A stretch of 64,000 nt of DNA, from the NCBI RefSeq assembly GCF_921293095.1, contig NC_060246.1:132184198-132248197 (forward strand), read 5' to 3'. A program made the translations under genes and the position numbers. The notes under the pieces were generated by a model. That model was not told where the DNA came from and ran no database searches. It saw only the letters and a list, made by a program, of their open reading frames with translations. This document shows positions 56,601 to 64,000 of this stretch, piece by piece (positions within the stretch are counted from its first letter, which is position 1; each line of letters starts with the position of its first letter). The stretch comes from Ischnura elegans. Lineage: Eukaryota; Arthropoda; Insecta; Odonata; Coenagrionidae.

Positions 56601-59600
56601 TTCAGTCACCAATGAAAAGGACTGGAGGATAGCGAATGTGCATGCTATTGTATAAACATAATTCATAACATTTGGAGCTAAGGACAACGGACTAAAAAAG
56701 AAAAAAGTAATGGTTAAATCTGTGAAAGATTCTTGAATAAGCTGTGAAATACCTTCAAGGATTTATAAATTAACTCCGTTAACTAATAAAAAATGTTTAA
56801 AAGTTCGTGGGCTGGCACCAAATTTAACACCGAATTCCAAATTCACTGAAACAGTTTGGTGTAAGTTGATTGCTTTGAACTGAAAAAGGGTTCTACTGAT
56901 GAAGAAAGATTTTCTCCTCACCGGCTGTATGTCTATCACTTTATATTTCATGATATCGTGCTTTTCGCCATAGAAATGAATCATCGCTAGTTAGTCATTC
57001 ATTCCCTTTGGTATTTGGAAAGCCAATATGCCTCTAGTTCTAAAATACTGCGTTGGTGTTGGACTTTTCTTACGATAATTGCTGCAGAGATAGATGGATT
57101 GGCTTTGCTGAAAATGAAATATTGGTCAGTTCCCTAAATCTCTCTTAGCTACACACAGAACACACGATTCCCCGTTGTTCAATTTAATGGAAGCTTCTTC
57201 AAAGTATAAATTTGACCAAAAAATTACTAAATAAATTATGAAAAAATTAATTAACTTTATTAATAAGTAAAAACGTAAGCGAAATTCAAGATTATAAGCA
57301 AATCATTAACATTTTAAGCCATTTTGGTAAATATGCTATTTCCACATGGTAAAAAGTTTACTCTAAATTGTTTCAACTATCCAAACCCTAGTTACACAGT
57401 CTGTTGGCCCAAAACGTCCCCTTTCCCAACGATGCCTTCCAAAAAACAACGTTGGGCCAACAGACTGTGTTACTAGGGAATTTTTATCGAAATCCATCAA
57501 AGGTCACCCATCCCTCAATATTAGGTCTTACCGGATAGGTGTGGGTCGGCCTCCCCGTGTTGAAGTGGTAAATTTGCTTGAATACTTCGAGAGCTTCGTC
57601 ATGCCTCCCCTTGCCTAGGAGAAACGCCGGGGATTCTGGGAAGTAGTAGATGGCTAAGATGGACAGTATGGAAGGGAGGGCCGACACTGCGATGAATATC
57701 CTCCATGAATTATACCGGAAGCCAATATCTCTGGATCCCAGGAGCCATGGACGCGGGATGATAGCCCAGGCTACCACTGAAACATTTTGAATTGCATCCT
57801 TTTTGCTCTGTCATCACCGGAACATCTCATTTCGTCTTTATTTCAAACCATCATTATGGCGTACGCTTATTTTTTCATTTTAAACCATTTATTACCATCA
57901 GTTTTTTTACCGCTGAACAAAAGTTAAGTTAGATATACTAGTTTCTGATTAATGATAAAACAATTCTTGGAGTATAGGTCATATAAATGGGTAATATACA
58001 TGACCTATACTCCAAGAATTATTTTATCATTAATTAAATGAGGTTAAGATAAGAGGAAAAAGAAAATCTAGTTTCTAATTGAATCCATCGAGCTTTTGAG
58101 TTAATATGGAACATGAAGTATTTCGGTAACTCTTAATAAACAAGTTTTATAAATGCTTTTCGATAAAAACTATTCAGATCAAACGGATAATTGTAAATCC
58201 GACGCAAAAATAGACATGTGAAAAATTATCCACACAGAAAAACATTGTTCTGATTGAGAATCATAAAATTAGGGGCACAATGTAATTTTTTGCAAAAGAA
58301 ATGCAAATAATCGTTGAAAACATATACCGACAGGAGGCATCCCCGAGAACTACCCTTTGCGCAACATAGTTTTAATAAGTTTTCGAATGATTTAATAAAG
58401 TTTTGATTGAATAACACCTGTATGTACTTACAGGGAACTAAAACAGTCCCAAGGGCCCAAAAAACTTCCGTCCAGCAAAGGGCTCGGCTCCGGTATTTGG
58501 ATGAGTGAAGTTCCCCTAAGTATGGATAGCATATTGGAATGGCTGCCAAATTTCTGATAGATCAAGAAATAAAAAAGAGCATCATTATAAGAGGAAATTA
58601 TGTATAATGTTAAAGTAATAAAATTAATTCTGTAAATCATCATCATAATCCGTAAATGTTAGATATCTCTAAATAAATCATTATTCATAAAAAAAAAGAC
58701 CGAGGTCCTAGATGAAACTTGGGTGACAAAATGTCGAAAGGAGCACCATTGAGGGCAATAATCACTCATTTTGAATTCATTTGTCTTTGGCTAAGAGGAA
58801 AGAAAACTTAGGGCGTTCACATAGGTACTGTGATTTCAAATTGTCTGGAAGGTATAAAAATGTCGTGGCTTCATCCCTGAAGCAAAATTCCAAAACTTTG
58901 ACCACTTGAAAATTGCCCGTCACAATTATTTTCATTTTTATGGTGTCACTATGTAACATCGGTAAAAAGGTATGCAGATGGATGGTAGGTATGCGTTTTT
59001 TTAGACAGTCTTAAATATTATGAAGTTATTCTTCTCTTTGCTTGTGTGAAATCTATTCTGTACTTCAATGGTATTTTTCGGGAAAAAATTCCTCTTCTTT
59101 GGATAATGTGCGATTATGGTAACCAGTTATATTGGGTGAGGAAGGTGCGGAAGGAGTTGGAAGAAAGACGAGAAAGGAGGGATATTGACTTTTCATTCAG
59201 TGGTCGTTATTGAACTGCAGCTACTGCATATGGTTACTCTTACATATATATCGTTATGGTAAATTAAGAAGAAAAAAATTGAGATAATATTATGGTAAAT
59301 ATTGCGAATCAACCATTTGATTATCATTTATTTCCTGGCGATTGAATCTTCAAAATTACCATCGAGTGCTTTTAACAAAATGGAGTTATCCATCATGCAG
59401 CTAGAAATAAAAGTGCTGCAACTCCACATAAAATAATTTCGGGAACATATAAAATTAACTAAATTTTTTGTGCTAAGGAATAAGTACGAAGTGTTTGAAT
59501 TGACTGAATAGCTTTATGGTATACGCATAGGTCACACCAAAAATCAAGGTGATTCTATAGTGTAGAGGGAGGATTTTTCTTTGTACATTATCACAGGATT

Positions 59601-62164
59601 CCCTTCTAATTTTAGAATTTTGTCTTGCCTTAAAGGAATTAATTAATCCTTACAAACTGAAATTAATGTGCTAACAACCCACTCGTTGAAAGGATAACGG
59701 ATAACTTTCACGTAAGAGGTAATGAAGATGAGAATTTATGAATGGATCTGTATCCCAACTTATACTCAATGCCTCCATCCCCATTCTTACCCCCTTCAGC
59801 AGAGATTTTTGCTTTAAGTATAGACTTGAGATGAACCTAAATGGTGTGCACACATGTAGTTGATCTACCACCTTTTGAGGTTACTTTTTATTACCGGGCG
59901 CGTTAGGTTATTCTAAGTGTATATGTATGATTGAAGCTTACGTAAATCCTGTTATTAATCTAAGGATAAAAAATGGCCAGAATGACTGCATGAAGCTGGA
60001 CAGTATGGCTGCGACGGCATCGATGGCGAGAGCCGTTAAGATGACCGATCTTCGACCCCAGGAATCCGCCAACTTTCCCCATATGCAGGCACCAGCCAGG
60101 GACCCTGAGGAAAAATACAATGACATCAAATATCAATTCATATTAAATATTCGTGATTCATGAACTGATGATTCTGTTAAAAACTATTTCAATGTGCTGC
60201 TGGGAAGATGTTCCTAGCTCCAAAGCCTGTGAGCTAAATAAAGCACGTAAGAATTTGTCTCTCACTTCGAATACTATGATTAGAATCAATCATTATAGGA
60301 GGTCTTAAAAAATTCTTTGCAGTCAACTAACAGATGACAAGACTCTAGTAGGTGAATCAGGGGGAAGGAATTAAGTCGAATACTTGAAATTATAAATTAT
60401 ATTTTTTTTACTGAAACTTTAAATAGACACCAAGAAAACAAAAATCACATTGGTAGTATGGAATAAAAGTGGAGAGATTACGAATTCATAAAGAGTTCTG
60501 CTAACTTCTTAGCAATTTAGAGTATGATAACATCTGTTCCTCTGAGTTCAAAAGAAGAATCGCATTAGCCTAGAAAGCTTTCCAATTTTTTTTTTTTTTA
60601 TTCTCCAAGTATATGATTGCATTATTATTGAGACACGGAATCCTGAAATATTTGCGTGGCGTTGGCTGACATATGGATCCCAGATATGGGCACTATAGAA
60701 GAGGGAAATGACTACACCTGAAGCTGCAGAAATATGGTTTTGTAAGAGAGTTAAAAGAACAAAATGGACCGATGGAAAAAACTAATGAGTTAGAATTTAA
60801 CCAAGTCCATGCAGAAGAAGAGCTGTTTTAAAATGTGAAAATTAGAAAAGCAAACCTTTTCGGGCACTTATTCAGACAGATCAACTTCATAAGTAGCCCT
60901 CCATAAAACACTGCCTAAGGTTTCCGGCTTAAGCGTAAGGAACCTCAATAGAAATAAGATCTGATAATTCTCTCTAAACGTATAGTGTATATTTATGAAC
61001 ACTGGTCATTGTTTCTATACTGCTATACCACTGCTTTGACAACGGGCTTTAATTTGATATGTCCTATGAGCTGCATCTACACCCAGCATTATTAATTATT
61101 ATGATACATTGCATCCTTTATTGTGGGGAAAAAGCGATAACTTGAGTCCTCGAAATTCAATAAAAAATAGCGGTGGGATGGAAGGTACTGGTGGAGCTAA
61201 TTACAGTGGGAGGAGAAAAAACTTCCAAATGGGATTGAAATTTGCGCCCAACAGCCTTTTCATCTCAGCAAGACCCTCCTTTGGAGCTTGATCGATCAAA
61301 ATCGGAATAATCCTTGGCGAAATAAATCACACTGCTACGGCAGAAGAGGGTCTAAAATAATACCTACTGTCATATCCTGGCCGTAAACCATGGTAACAGG
61401 TCAATCTAATAACTTATTAATATCAATTCTCTGAACTAACATTATTTTCATATCTTGACCTCGGAATACATGGGAAACATAATGTTTACCTTCCATTGCT
61501 GCATATATTCTAAAGTCAGACAGCAATTCGATATTAAGTTGCTTCCTTATCCTGATAAAAATGTATGATGAGGGCATTATAATTTGATAATTACAAATTT
61601 TCACACGATCATGACTAAGGCTGCAGCTAAATATTTTGTTAAAAGTTGAATTTTCTCAAGAAATAGCCAACTAAAACTTTAATATATGATCAAAAATGTA
61701 TTTTTATAGCGTATAAACTGATTGCAAAACGTAGCTTGGCCTCAGGCATTTTTCCCGGCGAAGTACTGTTTTTCATAGCAGATTCTCACTCGTCGTATTC
61801 CTAAATTTCTTCTCTGTTGTGTCATTACTAGACCTAAAGGATGTCACTTCGTTTTCATTTGTCTTTTCTACAGGTTCCAATCTTGATATTTTTGTTCCAT
61901 ATTTTTTCCAGGTTGATAATTAAAGATTTATTTCTACGTTGAAAAGAACTTGAAATTCTTCAGTACTAAATTAAGTATTAGCTTGCTATGGAAGACTTTT
62001 ACCGATGAAAGTTGATGAATTGAGGAGACCCTTGTCGTACGAAGTCATCCGAAGGTCACATTCCGCCGAGGGTAGAAGGTAGCTTATGCAAAATGTCTGG
62101 AAAGCACAAGCAATGTAATATACACCGATGGCAGTCATAACACCAATCTGGAATTTTCCTTGAC
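47615..62164 (-). CDS. Gene B: SV2-like transporter paralogue, exons 3-11 (5' end beyond window)
   Basis: Exons on the minus strand: 62164-62003, 60104-59942, 58553-58432, 57776-57532, 56264-56074, 51840-51545, 51126-50967, 50627-50500, 47670-47615. Each has exactly the length and phase of the matching exon of gene A, all splice sites are GT/AG, and the frame is open to TGA at 47615-47617. The visible part is 1523 bp, about 507 codons. It retains motif A (GKLADSWGRRSVIL), PESPAFLLGKGRHDEALEVF, the lumenal sequons NQT and NIS, and ELFPATLR. Exons 1 and 2 are absent from 62165-64000. By analogy with A, where they lie roughly 1 kb beyond the GC-rich block, they should begin just past the right edge. 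The gene looks functional: it has no frameshift or stop and its substitutions are conservative. Confidence 0.92.
47671..50499 (-). other. Gene B intron 10
   Basis: 2829 bp against 745 bp in A. Around 48150-48185 a fragment resembles the GCGCCCCTG end of family 1 MITEs. 47940-48060 is a very AT-rich, partly self-complementary stretch. The rest is unidentified. Confidence 0.55.
50500..50627 (-). CDS. Gene B exon 10
   Basis: 128 bp, phase 2 to phase 1, CCGAAACAG to GTGAGA. It encodes GLATTILMNISYIGSICGNI and LLDVNCAIPVFLSAGVVG. Confidence 0.93.
50967..51126 (-). CDS. Gene B exon 9
   Basis: 160 bp, phase 1 to phase 2, TTCTTTCCAG to GTAAAA. It encodes TSMLSAACCGAGSYFVTSAT, helix 10 and SVIIELFPATLR. 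Many silent changes separate it from A exon 9, in contrast to exon 4. Confidence 0.93.
51545..51840 (-). CDS. Gene B exon 8
   Basis: 296 bp, phase 2 to phase 1, CTTTCCAG to GTAAGT. It encodes the lumenal loop with NQT and NIS sequons (NIT in A) and FVEKIGRKRVIG. Confidence 0.94.
53721..53952. mobile_element. Probable degraded MITE
   Basis: Left part AAAGGCGGATCCAGGATTTT and right part GCCCCCTAAATCCGCTTAT are roughly complementary. The interior is AT-rich with a G-rich block at one end and a C-rich block at the other, as in the hAT MITEs. The target duplication is no longer visible. Confidence 0.5.
54195..54260 (-). mobile_element. tRNA-derived SINE head, minus strand
   Basis: On the minus strand GGTTTGAATCC (box B) is followed by CGGACAAGGAAAATGATTTTT. 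This aligns with the sequence after the B box at 12415-12440 (CGGTGAAAGCGAATGATTTTT). The A box is unclear. Confidence 0.5.
55080..55485 (-). pseudogene. Coding-like relic, unidentified
   Basis: A sharply bounded CpG-containing stretch in an AT-rich intron. On the minus strand one frame reads DVKDLLQAGYPLDNVMRSAV and, after stops, FDEDVLRVSSWALAAGDGRR and HETHAKDDIRDRLREFSERH, with three or more stop codons. The composition suggests an old coding sequence or transposon gene. I cannot assign a family, and the plus-strand frames are no better. Confidence 0.3.
56074..56264 (-). CDS. Gene B exon 7
   Basis: 191 bp, phase 0 to phase 2, AATTTTCAG to GTGAGC. The loop shows many replacements against A (for example SDGGWNAENVEQKTE against SKGGWDAEDADQKKE), while FRPPLLKNTMIGLL is unchanged. 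Confidence 0.92.
56265..57531 (-). other. Gene B intron 6
   Basis: 1267 bp, AT-rich, with the 93-bp foldback element near its 5' end. Confidence 0.75.
57386..57478. mobile_element. 93-bp foldback element
   Basis: Arms 57386-57412 and 57452-57478 are inverted copies over 27 bp with one mismatch, starting CCCTAGTTACACAGTC and ending GACTGTGTTACTAGGG. A 39-bp centre separates them. It could be a very small MITE or a structured insertion. It lies 53 bp from the exon 6 donor in gene B, and gene A has no counterpart. Confidence 0.75.
57532..57776 (-). CDS. Gene B exon 6
   Basis: 245 bp, phase 1 to phase 0, TGTTTCAG to GTAAGA. It encodes VAWAIIPRPWLLGSRDIG, helices 5-6 and PESPAFLLGKGRHDEALEVF. 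The foldback element at 57386-57478 lies 53 bp beyond its donor. Confidence 0.93.
57777..58431 (-). other. Gene B intron 5
   Basis: 655 bp of AT-rich intron with a long hairpin at 57948-58034. Otherwise featureless. Confidence 0.8.
57948..58034 (-). repeat. Near-perfect 35-bp inverted repeat with 17-nt loop
   Basis: Arms 57948-57982 and 58000-58034 match except at one position (57961), which becomes a G-U wobble on the minus strand, the transcribed strand of gene B. The 87-nt hairpin has the size of a pre-miRNA, but the pairing is more complete than is usual. It has no counterpart in gene A. Confidence 0.85.
58432..58553 (-). CDS. Gene B exon 5
   Basis: 122 bp, phase 2 to phase 1, ATCTATCAG to GTAAGT. 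It encodes NLAAIPICYPYLGELHSSKY and RALCWTEVFWALGTVLVP, nearly the same as gene A. Confidence 0.93.
58554..59941 (-). other. Gene B intron 4
   Basis: 1388 bp of AT-rich intron. No element recognised. Confidence 0.7.
59942..60104 (-). CDS. Gene B exon 4
   Basis: 163 bp, phase 1 to phase 2, TTTTTCCTCAG to GTAAGC. It encodes GSLAGACIWGKLADSWGRRS and helices 3-4. Positions 59972-60049 are identical base for base to 18421-18498 of gene A. Confidence 0.94.
60105..62002 (-). other. Gene B intron 3
   Basis: 1898 bp with one decayed LINE fragment (60460-60850) and, near 61775-61820, sequence related to gene A intron 3. Otherwise AT-rich. Confidence 0.65.
60460..60850 (+). mobile_element. LINE fragment, strongly decayed
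   Basis: The plus strand contains SEFKRRIALA-like, LLRHGIL, GSQIWAL, EAAEIWFCKRVKRTKWTDG in order with stops between, the landmarks of a non-LTR RT C-terminus (KxRIAxAK.AF, YGSExWTL, EMWxxRRMxxIxWTD). A run of about 14 T interrupts it near 60590. Confidence 0.5.
62003..62164 (-). CDS. Gene B exon 3
   Basis: 162 bp, phase 1 to phase 1, TTTTCTCCAG to GTAAAA. It encodes GQGKFQIGVMTAIGVYYIAC and SYDKGLLNSSTFIG. It differs from A at five residues, four of them within helix 1. Confidence 0.93.
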
Positions 62165-63019
62165 CTGGAGAAAATAAATTCTTTCATTAGAAGCCATTTT
62201 GGGCTTAAAATTAGATATCTGTACAGAGTAATTTATGCTCTACAGTTATTTTAAATCTATTTTCACATAAAAGTAAAAATGGAGACAATATTTTAAGAAA
62301 AAATACTTCTTACGCCTTTAACTGTCTTCCAAGAGTTTGATTGTTAATAAATACCCTCATAATGGCGGAAAATAGTTTTTTGTATCCCTAGAAATGACAC
62401 TCATCACCTAATTATTCTATAGTCACCTTGTCTTTCTGGTTTCTAACACATTTACCCATTTATTTATGTGCATTTCTTCAGTGAATTTCCAAGATTTCCA
62501 TGAAAATGGCCCATTTTCGATGGCAGATTTCCTAGCCCCGATAGCTATTTATTTATCCATGGACCTTATCATAAAAATAACCTTTATAAGTATCCGGAGT
62601 GGTAAAACTTGTGGTCGGATGCCGTGGAGGTATTTCTACGCATTCTCGCGATCTAATTAGCAACTATTCTTTTACCTCGGTGGATAGTAATAAATATTTT
62701 GCCTGTTCCCGTTTTCACGGAGCTGATTGCAAAACGTAGTGAATTGTGAAGCAGTTAGTTGTCAAAAAAGCAATTTCCATTGATTGATTCATAGTCCTTC
62801 TGAAAATTTTCCTGCACTTTCCATAGTGGGTTTTCATCATTTTCAGCTAAATCGGTACACGTTATTGATTTTAATTTATCAGGATCAAATACTTAAATGC
62901 CCTAATGAGATAAAAATTAATTGATTGCTTGGTGAATTTTTAACTTAGCACGTAAAACTCGACGCGGTGATCGTGTATGTGGCCTACCATTTTCTCGCTT
63001 TGGGGGAAAGAAACCGAAA

Positions 63020-63512
63020 CGCCACAACGAAAACAACTTCCTACAAATGTTCTCGATGATCGTTTTTCAGGTGAATATTCCGATAAAGAGGTTCTCCATG
63101 CCTCGTCCCGACACAAGGCACGACGTGTTTTTAGGAGCTTGGCGATTTTCGGTTCACACTTCATTGCTTGCTCGTGAATATTTGGCCAAAGACAATATCG
63201 TAACAATTCCCCAGCCTCCATAATCGCCAGGCATGGCTCCGAGTGACTTTTCGCCGTTTCCAAAAGTAAAGACAACCTTAAAAGGCCGTCGTTTTACAAG
63301 CAAAGATGGCATTAAAAGGAATCGCTGATAGGGCTACAGGTTATCCCAAAGATCGAGTTTTGAGAAGTGTTTCCAGGATTGGAAGAAGCGCTAGCAGAAT
63401 TGTATAATATCTAATGAGGGTTATTTTGAAGGCGATAACATTAATGTAGATAGTAAATAAACATATTTTCAAGTGCTAAAATTCCCGTTATTTTCTGAAC
63501 ACACCTCGTACA
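63020..63512 (+). mobile_element. Mariner remnant, second family (transposase C-terminus and right TIR)
   Basis: The plus strand reads LLAREYLAKDNIVTIPQPP, then SPGMAPSDFSPFPKVKTTLK, GRRFTSKDGIKRN, a SFEKCFQDWKKR stretch, and finally NEGYFEGDNINVDSK before the stop. These are the C-terminal landmarks of a mariner transposase, including D in APSDF. The right end, read outward-in, is TACGAGGTGTGTTCAGAAAA, a typical mariner TIR. Stops occur (PQPP followed by TAA). The left part is poorly preserved, and the boundary at 63020 is approximate. Confidence 0.8.
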
Positions 63513-63554
63513 CTAGGGGTACACGCCAATCGCGCGGCACACAGGAGCGCGCTC

Positions 63555-63735
63555 TATAGTTTCGCTGCATTCGCGCGGCTTGCGCCGGCTAATCTGGGGG
63601 TGTGCCATTTTCCGGGCGATCCCGTCCAAGTCGCGCACCGATCAGCTGACTGGCCTTGGCACGGCACCCGCTTTCGCTGCATCACCATTGACAATCTTAC
63701 GAGAGATACGTCGACCTTTCGGTCTGGCTGGCAGA
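63555..63735. promoter_or_regulatory. GC-rich block in gene B intron 2, conserved in gene A
   Basis: Aligns with 25125-25335. Highly conserved words include GCTTGCGCCGGCTAATCTGG, CCATTTTCCGGG, CCCGTCCAAGTCGCGCACCG and GATCAGCTGACTG. A mariner remnant ends 43 bp to its left. The position is the same as in gene A, between exon 3 and the (unseen) exon 2. Confidence 0.5.
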
Positions 63736-64000
63736 GTTAGTATTATAGATGGACCGTAGGGATTGTTGTGCTTGAAATCACTTTCACCATTGCGTGACAG
63801 GATTCAGTGTGTGTCTTCATAATCAAGAGTCTTCGCATATCTTGATCATCGCGTAAATATATGAAAACTGTTCGGATAAACTTGCCATGAAATAATTACA
63901 CGGCCTGATCGGAATTCTAATACGGATATTCCTAAGGCCGGGGAGGTATGATTTGCAAGTACCAGTTTCACCATCGGATCATCATTTTCAGTTTGGCGAT

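Larger units (their letters stand above)
62165..64000 (-). other. Gene B intron 2 (partial, runs off the window)
   Basis: Contains the mariner remnant and the GC-rich block conserved with gene A. I searched it for a match to the 39-bp exon 2 and found none, so exons 1-2 of gene B lie beyond 64000. Confidence 0.6.

Noticed and set aside
62940-63275. 111-aa minus-strand frame
   Set aside because: Antisense shadow of the mariner transposase remnant.

Overview
This is a 64 kb piece of an arthropod nuclear genome, most likely an insect. It has AT-rich, multi-kilobase introns with GT/AG splice sites and is littered with Penelope-like, non-LTR, mariner, hAT-MITE and tRNA-derived SINE debris. I see nothing prokaryotic, no RNA gene that stands on its own and no CRISPR array. 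Most long reading frames here are chance frames or shadows of exons; the real coding content is a set of short exons read by hand on the minus strand.

The backbone is a tandem pair of paralogous genes, both on the minus strand. Each encodes a 12-helix major-facilitator transporter of the synaptic-vesicle-glycoprotein-2 (SV2)-like group. Copy A (26634 down to 1910) is complete: 11 coding exons whose lengths sum to 1605 bp, every junction phase agrees, and the product is 534 aa. Copy B (62164 down to 47615) has exons homologous to A exons 3-11. Each has the same length as its A counterpart, the frame is open to the stop, and the two N-terminal exons should lie just beyond the right edge. Homology between the two loci continues outside the coding exons: the 3' UTR, an intergenic block (1-370 versus about 43135-43480) and a GC-rich block in intron 2 (about 25125-25335 versus 63555-63735). 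The unit of duplication was therefore about 38-43 kb.

Region by region: 1-1.9 kb is downstream flank of A. 1.9-26.6 kb is gene A; its introns hold a Penelope-like fragment with 43-bp inverted ends (3569-4253), several pieces of one LINE family, a SINE, a hAT MITE (14494-14797) and a short perfect palindrome (20875-20921). 26.6-28 kb is the upstream region of A. 28-47.5 kb is intergenic between A and B. It carries a SINE, four hAT-type MITE signals (three well supported), an unusual decayed tandem array of exon-like units (about 32.2-37.5 kb), an internally deleted mariner with intact TIRs (39921-40619) and two LINE fragments. 47.6-62.2 kb is gene B, whose introns hold a near-perfect 35-bp-stem hairpin (57948-58034) and a 93-bp foldback element (57386-57478). 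62.2-64 kb is intron 2 of B, with a second, different mariner remnant and the GC-rich conserved block.

The two transporters are very similar in their membrane core and diverge mostly in the cytoplasmic loop after helix 6. A 78-bp run in exon 4 is identical between them while other exons show many silent differences, which suggests local gene conversion. No pathway is apparent beyond this paralogous pair, and the substrate is unknown.
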